DNA of 64,000 bases, taken from NCBI RefSeq assembly GCF_004343725.1, contig NZ_PTQW01000022.1, positions 1-64,000 on the forward strand, read 5' to 3'. The notes beneath the pieces are model-generated. The model did no database searches. It saw nothing but the letters and a program-made list of their open reading frames with translations, and had not been told where the DNA came from. Positions 1-7,343 of this stretch are shown one piece after another; the first letter of the stretch is position 1, and every line of letters starts with the position of its first letter. The DNA comes from Treponema sp. J25 (GTDB taxonomy: Bacteria; Spirochaetota; Spirochaetia; Treponematales; Breznakiellaceae). Both the position numbers and the translations under genes were made by a program.

Positions 1-241
1 CGCCCATTTTGAGGACCCCGTGCCTCAATGGGTTGATGAGATTCGTACCCTTAAGGAGGTACCGACCATGTTAGCCACTGCCATCAAGAAGAAAGAACAG
101 GAATGGTTTAAAGAAGGCCTTATGGAAGGCCGGATAGAAGAGCGCCGGGAAACGGCCCGGCGGATGAAGGCCCGCGGGATTGAGCTTGATATCATTGCCG
201 AGGTGACCGGCCTTTCCCGGGAGGAGATTGAGGAACTGTAG
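1..241 (+). CDS. C-terminal part of an Rpn/YhgA-like PD-(D/E)XK family protein (partial)
   Basis: Reading frame 2 is open from the left edge to the TAG at 239-241 with no stop, so the gene begins outside the window. The visible ~79 residues carry the signature tail of Rpn-type recombination-promoting nucleases/putative transposases: a charged helical stretch (KKKEQEWFKEGLMEGR) followed by a short helix-turn-helix-like end (DIIAEVTGLSREEIEEL). In this family the nuclease domain is N-terminal and so is not visible here. A GTG at 20 is only an internal codon. Family assignment rests on the tail alone; whether the gene is intact cannot be judged. Confidence 0.65.
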   Translation, partial: AHFEDPVPQWVDEIRTLKEVPTMLATAIKKKEQEWFKEGLMEGRIEERRETARRMKARGIELDIIAEVTGLSREEIEEL

Positions 242-332
242 GCTAGCAGAGAGGGGATAGGGCCCGGCTCCCTCAAGGATCCCCTGGTTCATCATATTGA
301 CAACCCCTCATAAATAGTTATATCTTTCTAAC

Positions 333-354
333 AAGGGCGTGATGCCCTTTTTTT
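333..354 (+). terminator. Rho-independent terminator
   Basis: AAGGGC (333-338), loop GTGAT, GCCCTT (344-349), then a T run to 354. It closes the transcript arriving from the left and isolates the feo promoter that follows. Confidence 0.75.
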
Positions 355-387
355 AACGCCTTATATGTTAGTCTATACTAACATATA
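351..387 (+). promoter_or_regulatory. feo promoter with DtxR-like palindromic operator
   Basis: A perfect inverted repeat spans 362-387: TATATGTTAG, six central bases, CTAACATATA. A good -10 hexamer, TATACT (374-379), lies across the centre and right arm, with a poor -35 (TTTTAA, 351-356) 17 bp upstream. The core TTAG-N6-CTAA resembles sites of DtxR/IdeR/MntR/TroR metalloregulators. A repressor bound here would cover the -10 of an iron-uptake operon. The palindrome is seen; the regulator is inferred. Confidence 0.65.
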
Positions 388-409
388 GAGCAAACTAGGA
401 GGAAAGAGT

Positions 410-796
410 ATGTTTTTATCCGATGCCCCACCGGGTGCATCTTTTCGGGTGATTCGGGTGTTGCTGGGAAAGGAGGTTGGCAAGCGGCTTGCCGACATGG
501 GATTCACCGAAGGTGCCGAGGGAGCGGTTATTCGATCTGGTTTTATGCGAGGCCCCTTACAGGTACGTATCCGGGGCTACGATGTGCTGATTCGCCGCTG
601 TGAGGCTGCGGGTGTCGAGGTAGAACCCATAGGGGACTGGAGCGCTGCCGAAGATGCCCATCGGCTTTTTGCTGGGTTTGGGCCTTTTGGAAGACGAGTC
701 GGAGGGCCTCATGGCAGAAGACGTCGTTGGGAACATGGGGGAAGACGACATCCTGAAACCTTTTGCGAAGATGATGAGGGAGAAAAGAGTAAATGA
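410..796 (+). CDS. feoA: Ferrous iron transport protein A with an extended basic tail
   Basis: 128 residues; ATG at 410 preceded by AGGAGGAAAG. Residues 1-75 form the SH3-like FeoA domain (GKEVGKRLADMGFTEGAEG followed by a VRIRGYDVLIRR strand), the small cytosolic partner of FeoB. FeoA is normally about 75-80 residues; here some 50 extra residues follow, rich in Arg, Gly and His (FGRRVGG, GRRRRWEHGGRRH) and ending acidic. The tail does not look like a second FeoA domain. The stop overlaps the feoB start by 4 bp (ATGA), so translation is probably coupled. Confidence 0.9.
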   Translation: MFLSDAPPGASFRVIRVLLGKEVGKRLADMGFTEGAEGAVIRSGFMRGPLQVRIRGYDVLIRRCEAAGVEVEPIGDWSAAEDAHRLFAGFGPFGRRVGGPHGRRRRWEHGGRRHPETFCEDDEGEKSK

Positions 797-2928
797 AGCA
801 AAATATACGGGTAGCCCTGGCGGGGAATCCTAATTCAGGGAAAACAACGCTTTTTAACGCCTTAACCGGATCCCACCATAAGGTGGGAAACTATCCGGGA
901 GTAACGGTAGAAAAAAAAGAAGGAAGCCGGCTGTATAAAGAGACCACCTTTCATTTTGTGGACCTACCGGGTATTTATAGTCTTACGGCCTATTCCATCG
1001 ATGAAGTGGTTGCTCGGGATTTTCTGCTCCACGAAAGGCCCGATGTGGTAGTCGATGTGATGGATTCCACCAACCTGGAACGACACCTGTACCTGTGTTT
1101 ACAGTTCCAGGAGTTGGGGATCCCGGTGGTTGGCGCCCTGAACATGACCGATGAGGCTGAAGAAAAGGGAATAAAGATAAATAAGGCTTTTCTTGAAAAG
1201 GTCCTGGGTATACCCATGGTGCAAACCGTAGGACCCCGCGGAAAAGGAATGGAGGAACTTTTAGAGCTTATTCTCCATGTCTACCAACACCAGGATCTCC
1301 CTAAAAAATACATTGTGTATGGTTCTGAAATAGAACAGCGTTTAGAGCCATTGCAGCATCTTATTGAAAGCGATGCTACCTTCGCTAAAACCTATCCTTC
1401 CCGATGGCTCGCGGTAAAACTTTTAGAAAAGGATAGCCGGGCCTTCGAAGTGGTAAAGGAACATCCGAAGGCCCAAGAGATCCTGTCATTTTTGCAGGAA
1501 AGTGTGGTATGGCTTGAAAAACATTACGGTAAGGATCTTGAAATAGTTATTTCTGAACAGCGCTATGGCTATATTCATGGGGCGATAAAAGAAGCCGTTG
1601 CCATCCAAAAAAAGAACGATTTTTCTCTTACCGAGGCCATCGATCGGATTGTGATGCATCCTCTCTTATCTCTGCCTATCTTTGTGGGGGTTCTCTGGGC
1701 GATTTTTCAGCTTACCTTTACCCTGGGGGAATACCCCATGGCATGGCTCGAAACCTTTTTTACGTGGCTTTCTGAGGTAGTCCACGGGGCCCTTCCTAAT
1801 GGGTTGCTTCAATCCCTCGTGGTGGATGGTATTATCGGCGGCGTTGGCGGGGTGCTTTCCTTTGTTCCTCTTATAGTTATCCTGTTTTTTTTCCTTTCTT
1901 TGCTTGAGGATATCGGCTATATGTCCCGGGCTGCCTTTGCGACCGACAAATTCCTTCACTTCTTTGGGCTGCATGGGCAATCTATTTTCCCCATGATGTT
2001 GGGATTCGGTTGTTCCGTACCTGCGATTATGGCCGCTCGAACCCTTAAAAGTCCCCGGGATCGGATCCTTACGGTGCTGGTAATACCCTTTATTAGTTGT
2101 GGGGCCAAGCTCCCCGTCCATGTGCTCCTGGCGGCGGCCTTTTTCCCCGAGAATCCGGCGGCCATGGTGATGCTCGTCTATGCTATTGGGGTGGTCCTTT
2201 CGTTGGTGGCGGCTTGGGTGTTAAACCATACCGTACTAAAGGGGGACCCTACTCCCTTTGTTATGGAATTGCCTCCCTATCGGCTCCCCACTCTTCGGGG
2301 CATCCTCTGGCATGTGTGGGATAAAACCTGGCAGTACGCTAAGAAGGCGGGGACCGTCATCCTTGCGGCTTCTATTTTGATCTGGGCGCTCCTCAAATTC
2401 CCTTCCTACGAAATGTCTCCGATGGAGCAGGAACATCTTCAGGCTGACTATCTTTCTCTCCATGCAGAGGCCTCGGAAGAAGAACTGGCCGCATACATTT
2501 CGGCCCGAGAGGCTGAGGCTGCCCTGGAACATAGTTTTGCCGGTCGGTTTGGTAAGTTCATCGAGCCGGTTTTTAGACCCTTAGGGTTCGATTGGAAAAT
2601 AGCGGTCTCTATGGTAACCGGCTTTGCTGCCAAGGAGGTGGTGGTTTCTACCCTTGGAATCCTCTATGGGGTAGGGGAAGAAGCAACTGAAGAATCGGAA
2701 GGGCTCCGACAGGCCCTGCAACAGGACCCTGCCTGGAATCCCTTGGTTGCCTTTGTGCTTATGCTATTTGTGCTGGTTATTCCTCCCTGTTTTGCTGCCC
2801 AGGCGACAATTCAGGCCGAATTGGGATGGAAATGGTGGGCCTTCTCGGTGGTAAGCCTCCTGCTGTTTGGCTGGTTGTTAGGATTTGCGGTGTACCAGGG
2901 GGGCCTGCTGCTTGGACTGGGAATATGA
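793..2928 (+). CDS. feoB: Ferrous iron transporter FeoB
   Basis: 711 residues, inner-membrane Fe(II) importer with an N-terminal GTPase domain. G1 is GNPNSGKT at residues 11-18, the G3 DLPG at 57-60 and the G4 NMTD at 117-120; the usual helical spacer domain follows to about residue 275. The C-terminal half holds Gate motifs (GFGCSVPAIMAART; VIPFISCGAKLPV) and multiple membrane helices, ending in a hydrophobic segment. Overlaps feoA by 4 bp. Length is in the lower part of the normal range. No disrupted motif seen. Confidence 0.96.
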   Translation: MKQNIRVALAGNPNSGKTTLFNALTGSHHKVGNYPGVTVEKKEGSRLYKETTFHFVDLPGIYSLTAYSIDEVVARDFLLHERPDVVVDVMDSTNLERHLYLCLQFQELGIPVVGALNMTDEAEEKGIKINKAFLEKVLGIPMVQTVGPRGKGMEELLELILHVYQHQDLPKKYIVYGSEIEQRLEPLQHLIESDATFAKTYPSRWLAVKLLEKDSRAFEVVKEHPKAQEILSFLQESVVWLEKHYGKDLEIVISEQRYGYIHGAIKEAVAIQKKNDFSLTEAIDRIVMHPLLSLPIFVGVLWAIFQLTFTLGEYPMAWLETFFTWLSEVVHGALPNGLLQSLVVDGIIGGVGGVLSFVPLIVILFFFLSLLEDIGYMSRAAFATDKFLHFFGLHGQSIFPMMLGFGCSVPAIMAARTLKSPRDRILTVLVIPFISCGAKLPVHVLLAAAFFPENPAAMVMLVYAIGVVLSLVAAWVLNHTVLKGDPTPFVMELPPYRLPTLRGILWHVWDKTWQYAKKAGTVILAASILIWALLKFPSYEMSPMEQEHLQADYLSLHAEASEEELAAYISAREAEAALEHSFAGRFGKFIEPVFRPLGFDWKIAVSMVTGFAAKEVVVSTLGILYGVGEEATEESEGLRQALQQDPAWNPLVAFVLMLFVLVIPPCFAAQATIQAELGWKWWAFSVVSLLLFGWLLGFAVYQGGLLLGLGI

Positions 2929-2976
2929 GTGGTCCTTCTTTGTTCTGTGATGGGCCGCTACTAAAAAGGAAACTGT

Positions 2977-3081
2977 ATGGAACTCATTATAGTAGGAATA
3001 ATCATCTGTATTGCCCTTGGGGGGGCCGTCTACTCATTCTGGAAAACCCTGAGGGGTAAAAAACGAAGCTGCTGTTCCTGA
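2977..3081 (+). CDS. FeoB-associated Cys-rich membrane peptide (FeoC-position gene)
   Basis: A 34-residue gene 48 bp after feoB: one N-terminal membrane helix (MELIIVGIIICIALGGAVY), a short basic linker, then a terminal KKRSCCS. This architecture (single helix, basic linker, adjacent cysteines) matches the FeoB-associated Cys-rich membrane protein family found after feoB in many anaerobes. An AAAAGGAAAC sequence lies just upstream of the ATG. Role unknown; electron or iron handling at the FeoB exit is a guess. Confidence 0.75.
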   Translation: MELIIVGIIICIALGGAVYSFWKTLRGKKRSCCS

Positions 3082-3089
3082 GATTAAAA

Positions 3090-3160
3090 AAAGAGGCCTG
3101 CGCCATCACATCATATATGACGTGACCTGCAGGACGCCTCTTGTAGGTCACGTTCATATA
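3090..3160. repeat. Inverted repeat with an alternative pairing, downstream of feo
   Basis: TATATGA+CGTGACCT (3114-3128) pairs with AGGTCACG+TTCATATA (3145-3160) with a single bulge, around a 16-nt loop. The loop contains GCCTCTT (3136-3142), which is itself the complement of AAGAGGC at 3091-3097, so two mutually constrained structures are possible. No T run follows, so it is not a standard terminator. Confidence 0.6.
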
Positions 3161-3170
3161 ATTTGGCGGG

Positions 3171-3197
3171 GCTGGAGCGAGCTCAGGCGGCTTTTTT
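3171..3197 (+). terminator. Probable terminator of the feo operon
   Basis: GCTGGAGC (3171-3178) can pair with GCTC...CGGC (3181-3191, with an AGG bulge), followed by six T residues (3192-3197). The stem is imperfect. It is the first hairpin with a T run after feoB. Confidence 0.5.
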
Positions 3198-3257
3198 AAT
3201 GGGCCGCGGGTTTCTGTTTCGGAGGGGAAAAACACAGTTTTTCGCGGAGGCCCCCCA

Positions 3258-3424
3258 TTATTTCTGGACTTTCTTTTTTAATACGGAGCCTATCCAGTTT
3301 CCATTTAAGAAAAGATGAAGGCCAATGAGCGCAAACATACCATATTCTGCCAGGTCTTTTCCTGAGCCATCGCAGCACATAAGGCTCCCCCAAGGCCTAC
3401 CACAAGAAAAAGGAGCTTTTTCAT
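3258..3424 (-). pseudogene. Small membrane-protein gene split between two frames
   Basis: From ATG at 3424 (upstream GAGGGGGT) one frame gives a signal/membrane-like start, MKKLLFLVVGLGGALCAAMA, and stops at 3305 after 39 residues. A second frame reads from near 3420 to the stop at 3258-3260 and encodes a second membrane helix (AEYGMFALIGLHLFLNGNWI, then GSVLKKK); its ATG at 3380 would give 40 residues. Adding one G to the G5 run (plus-strand C5 at 3387-3391) would join them into a coherent 54-residue two-helix protein. It may be a frameshifted gene, a sequencing error or a phase-variable tract. The helix end resembles short haem-membrane domains (DUF4405-like), but weakly. The rest of 3198-3729 holds only the hairpins listed. 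Confidence 0.4.
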
Positions 3425-3536
3425 AGCTACCCCCTCATTCATAATAATTCTTAATTAAAAAGGTACGGTATTTTATCACAATAAACAATGAAAAATTCTT
3501 TCATCCTTCACAAATTTTTAGTTGGGATTGATAAAT

Positions 3537-3594
3537 AAAAAAGCCATCACGACGGCAGGGGGTAGCCTTTTTTTACCGTACGATGGCTTAGCAT
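3537..3594 (-). terminator. Terminator, minus strand, after the short-chain dehydrogenase
   Basis: Read on the minus strand, AAGCCATC ... GATGGC is followed directly by TTTTTTATTT (plus-strand side: AAATAAAAAAGCCATC ... GATGGCTT). The inner part is imperfectly paired. Its position and polarity suit the end of the minus-strand operon 10770-3730. Confidence 0.6.
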
Positions 3595-3646
3595 ACTTCC
3601 GGCGAAGGGCCCCTTCTTTTTTATAGGTGGGGGGCGCTTTCCGCCG

Positions 3647-3692
3647 AGGGGCGGCCCATTCATTGAAGAATGGGAAGCCCCTCTTTCTTTTT
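3647..3692 (+). terminator. Strong hairpin with plus-strand T-rich tail
   Basis: AGGGGC (3647-3652)+CCCATTC (3655-3661) pairs with GAATGGG (3668-3674)+GCCCCT (3677-3682), then CTTTCTTTTT. It has terminator polarity on the plus strand, although no plus-strand gene precedes it closely. It could also act on minus-strand transcripts leaving the operon. Confidence 0.5.
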
Positions 3693-3729
3693 AAGAATGG
3701 GACATCCCCCTGAAGAAGCCCCCTTCTCT

Positions 3730-4596
3730 TTATTCTCCCTGCTTGTAGGGCCGTTTTAAGAATTGCCGGGCAAAACGGGCGCTTGCCAGGGGGCCTACGA
3801 GAATGCTTGCCAGGCGCTGAATCCTCCAGTTCCAGCGGGGGATGCTGTAGACCTTCCCTTTAGCTGCGGCTTTTAGGCACCGATAGGTAGTTTTTTCGGC
3901 GCTATAGCCCCCTGCCACCTCCTGGCGAACACCGTCGCTGGCAACCAGGGCGAATTCGCTTTGAACCGGACCGGGACAGAGGGCGTGCACCCGAATACCC
4001 CGGGACTCCCATTCGGTGGCCAGGGCCACGGACAGGGAAAATACATAGGCCTTGGTAGCCGCATAAACCGCAAAGTCCCCCAGGGGGGCAAAGGCAGCAA
4101 GGCTTGCCACATTGATGACAAGGCTTCCCTCCTGGAGAAAAGGAAAGAATTTCCCGCACGATTCGGTAAGGGCCCGACAATTCAGGTCGATTTCGCCAAG
4201 CTGTTTTTCCAGGGATATCTCTGCAAAGGGGCCATAGCTGCCATAGCCCGCATTGTTAATTAAAAGCCGCAGCGGTTTCCCCGTTTCCCGGCACCGGTTT
4301 GCCAGCGTATCGATAGAGCCTGCTTGAACCAAATCTAGGGGGAAGGTACGGATAAGAAGCTTCCGATCTGCCTGTGATTTGGGTTCGCTGTAGGTGTTTT
4401 GCAATTCCTCTGCCAGACTAGTGAGCCGATCCTGCCGCCGGGCCACGAGCCATAGTTCATCAAAAAGGGGCAACCCTTTAAAGTGTTCTACCTCTGCTGC
4501 GGCCGCCGCCAGGTGCCGGGCAAAGGCAGCCCCAATGCCGCTCGATGCTCCGGTTACAATGGCTATGCCTTGGGTTGATGTGGGTATGTTCTTCAT
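3730..4596 (-). CDS. Short-chain dehydrogenase/reductase
   Basis: 288 residues, classical SDR fold. The NAD(P)-binding motif TGASSGIG is at residues 15-22, NNAG follows in the middle, and the catalytic Ser and Tyr/Lys are visible in INVASLAAF and YAATKAY; CPGPVQSEF is the usual following motif. The substrate cannot be read from sequence; this SDR branch (DltE/YqjQ-like) often has a lipid or keto substrate. I chose ATG at 4596 over TTG at 4599; AAGGA lies upstream. It is last in the minus-strand cell-envelope operon, 78 bp after ftsK. Confidence 0.88.
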   Translation of the reverse strand: MKNIPTSTQGIAIVTGASSGIGAAFARHLAAAAAEVEHFKGLPLFDELWLVARRQDRLTSLAEELQNTYSEPKSQADRKLLIRTFPLDLVQAGSIDTLANRCRETGKPLRLLINNAGYGSYGPFAEISLEKQLGEIDLNCRALTESCGKFFPFLQEGSLVINVASLAAFAPLGDFAVYAATKAYVFSLSVALATEWESRGIRVHALCPGPVQSEFALVASDGVRQEVAGGYSAEKTTYRCLKAAAKGKVYSIPRWNWRIQRLASILVGPLASARFARQFLKRPYKQGE

Positions 4597-4674
4597 CAAT
4601 CTACATCCTTAGGTGAGAGAATCTTTTTCATCGACTGGGGAAAGGTACGATTTCCCCGGGGAACGTGTCCTTTC

Positions 4675-7341
4675 CTATTGTCGGCGGATAAGTTCCCGGG
4701 GTTTAGAGCCCTGGGCGGGTCCCACGATACCCTGTTCTTCCATCATTTCCACAAGGCGGGCTGCCCGGTTGTAGCCTATTTTAAGACGCCGCTGAATGTA
4801 GCTTGCGCTGGCCTTCCCTTGCTGGTACACAATTTCCAGGGCCTTTTCGTACAGAGGATCTTCGCCGGACGAAAAAAGGGTGGCATCCTGGTCCTCTTCT
4901 TCCTCATCGTAAAAGATTTCGTCATCGATGTATTCCGGCGGTCCCCATTGTTTTACATACTCCACCACCCGTTCTACCTCTTCTTCAGAGACGTAGGCCC
5001 CCTGAATACGAATAGGGAAGGGGTCTACTGCCCCCGCATAGAGCATGTCTCCCTTGCCTAGGAGTTTTTCTGCCCCCACCATGTCGATGATGATGCGGCT
5101 ATCCATCTTGCTAGCCACCATGAAGGCAATCCGGGTGGGAATGTTGGCCTTGATGAGACCGGTAATTACGTCGATAGAGGGACGCTGGGTGGCCAGAACC
5201 AGGTGGATGCCCACGGCCCGGCTCATGGCGGCCAGGCGGGCCACGGTGGATTCAAGCTCCTTGCCGGTGGTAACCATGAGGTCCGCAAACTCATCGATAA
5301 CCACCACAATATAGGGGAGCCGCTCGGTGGCAATGTTCTTTTCTCTTATTTTTCGATTGTAACTGCGGATATCCCGAACCTGCATGGAATCTAGGAGGGC
5401 ATAGCGTCGCTCCATTTCATAAATGCAGTACTGTAACGCCTGGAAGGCCCGTTTGGGCTCGGTAATCACGGGGGTGAGCAGATGGGGAATATCATTATAC
5501 AGTTTAAGTTCCACGATTTTGGGGTCGATGAGAAGGAGTCGGACTTCCGCAGGGGACCGTTGATACAAAATAGAAAGGATCATGGAATTGACGCAGACCG
5601 ACTTTCCTGAACCGGTGGCCCCGGCGATCAAAAGGTGGGGGGTCTGGACCAGGTCGATGGTGATGGCCTCGCCGGTAATATCCTTACCGAGAACCACGGG
5701 AATCTCCATCTTTTTGTCCCGCCGCTGCAGCTCACCTTCGATCATTTCCCGGAAGGACACGATGTTGCGTTTCCGATTGGGAACTTCTATGCCAACCGCG
5801 TGCTTGCCGGGAATGGGGGCCACAATACGGACTGAGCTTGCCGCAAGACGGAGGGCGATGTTGTCCTGAAGGTTCACGATTTTAGAAAGCTTTACCCCCG
5901 GCGCAGGAAGTATCTCAAACATGGTGATAACCGGCCCTTTACGGATCCCCGTAACCTCCGCCTGAATGTTGAACTCTTTCAGGGTTTCTTTAAGAATCAC
6001 CGCCGCATCCCGGGTGGCCTGATCGATAATCCAGTATTGACCATCGGGGTAGGCCGTAAGCAACCCCTCAATGGGTACATGATAGGGCTGCTTACCCCCC
6101 GCGGGGGAAACTCCCCCGCCGTGCAGGGAATTAGCAGGCTGCCTCTCCCCCGAAGCAGCAGAACCGGAAGCCGGTCTTCCCTCAGAGGAAGAAAAAGTAT
6201 CGGCGGTTCCAGTAGCGGAAAGGAGGGTGGGGGCCTCTGGGCGATCGTTGGCTCCATCTCTTGTGATTCCCTGGCTTTTGCGAGCGGCTTCCTTCTCTGC
6301 TGCCGCCAGGGCTTTGCGGAGATCCTCATCGATGGCAAAGGTTTTTTCCCCTGGGGGGGTACTATCAGAAAAAACGGCCGGGGATTGGGGCCGTTGGGAC
6401 GCTCCTGCTTCTTCTTTGTTTGGCCCTTCTTCGCTAGGGGTCCCCTGTGGAACTTCTAGATTATCAGAAATTGATGACCGGTCCCCTTCTTCTATCGGAA
6501 GTTCCTCCAGGTTTTGAGGTTCCTCATATTCCTGCGTTTTGAAAGGGGAAGATGCAACCTTCCTTGGTTCAGCTGGGGGTGCTTGCTCAACCCAAGAACG
6601 GTTCTCATCAGGTGGTTCCTTAGGGCGACCAGCTTCTGTTTCGAGAGGAGCTATTCGTTTTTTATTGTGCTGATCCGCTTGCCCCCTCGAAGAACATGCT
6701 TTCTGTATTTCTTCTAATTCCTCAAATCGACGCAAGCTTGCAAGTGGTTTGGGTTCGGGGAGCGAAAATGGGATAGCTGTATTCTTTTGGTCTACCCACG
6801 ATGGTCTGTCTCTGTCCTGTTCCCTTGGCCCGCTGAGCAGCCTTTTTTCTTGCAAAGGGCGGCGATCTTTAAAAACAGGGGTGTTTTTTTCTTTCCTTTG
6901 AGGATACAGAAGATCCCGGGCCTGGAGAATCACCATACTTTCGAGAAATGTGAGCACTCCCCCAATGCCAAGGAGCAGTTCTGGCGGAAATTCCTTAAGA
7001 AAGCTGAATGAAAGGGCTTCTTCTTTTGTATTCCGCCAGAGGTAGAGGGTAAAGGCGAGGGTAAAGAAGGGAACCATACTCCAAAAGAGAAGGAAATATC
7101 GGTCGGGACGATATTTTCGGGTAAGGAGCAAGAGGGCTCCACCCAGGATGTACAGCGGAATGGCAAAGGCCAAAATTCCGTACGCTTCGAGGAAAAAACT
7201 ACCTACGAAGGAAAGGAAAAACGGCAGAGAATACTGGGCTGCCACAAGAGCCACTGAGAGCAAAAGAGCTAGGGCTATAAAAATACTCGCCACCGTAATT
7301 TCTCTTTTGCGTCCCCGGTAGGAAGCTTGCTGAGGTGCCAC
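4675..7341 (-). CDS. ftsK: DNA translocase FtsK/SpoIIIE
   Basis: 888 residues. An N-terminal block of membrane helices (residues ~15-150), a long low-complexity charged linker (about 180-440), then the RecA-like motor: Walker A GATGSGKS at ~574-581 and Walker B VVVIDEFADL near 680. The last ~65 residues form the winged-helix gamma domain (YIQRRLKIGYNRAARLVEMM) that reads KOPS-like sites. It pumps chromosome ends through the septum. The start is GTG at 7341, two bases after the preceding gene's stop, with GGGAGGA inside that gene as ribosome-binding site; the frame stays open further upstream but would overlap the transglycosylase. Confidence 0.95.
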   Translation of the reverse strand: MAPQQASYRGRKREITVASIFIALALLLSVALVAAQYSLPFFLSFVGSFFLEAYGILAFAIPLYILGGALLLLTRKYRPDRYFLLFWSMVPFFTLAFTLYLWRNTKEEALSFSFLKEFPPELLLGIGGVLTFLESMVILQARDLLYPQRKEKNTPVFKDRRPLQEKRLLSGPREQDRDRPSWVDQKNTAIPFSLPEPKPLASLRRFEELEEIQKACSSRGQADQHNKKRIAPLETEAGRPKEPPDENRSWVEQAPPAEPRKVASSPFKTQEYEEPQNLEELPIEEGDRSSISDNLEVPQGTPSEEGPNKEEAGASQRPQSPAVFSDSTPPGEKTFAIDEDLRKALAAAEKEAARKSQGITRDGANDRPEAPTLLSATGTADTFSSSEGRPASGSAASGERQPANSLHGGGVSPAGGKQPYHVPIEGLLTAYPDGQYWIIDQATRDAAVILKETLKEFNIQAEVTGIRKGPVITMFEILPAPGVKLSKIVNLQDNIALRLAASSVRIVAPIPGKHAVGIEVPNRKRNIVSFREMIEGELQRRDKKMEIPVVLGKDITGEAITIDLVQTPHLLIAGATGSGKSVCVNSMILSILYQRSPAEVRLLLIDPKIVELKLYNDIPHLLTPVITEPKRAFQALQYCIYEMERRYALLDSMQVRDIRSYNRKIREKNIATERLPYIVVVIDEFADLMVTTGKELESTVARLAAMSRAVGIHLVLATQRPSIDVITGLIKANIPTRIAFMVASKMDSRIIIDMVGAEKLLGKGDMLYAGAVDPFPIRIQGAYVSEEEVERVVEYVKQWGPPEYIDDEIFYDEEEEDQDATLFSSGEDPLYEKALEIVYQQGKASASYIQRRLKIGYNRAARLVEMMEEQGIVGPAQGSKPRELIRRQ

Positions 7342-7343
7342 GC

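Noticed and set aside
1666-2121. 151-residue minus-strand frame opposite feoB.
   Set aside because: Antisense shadow of membrane-helix codons, very basic with no recognisable domain.
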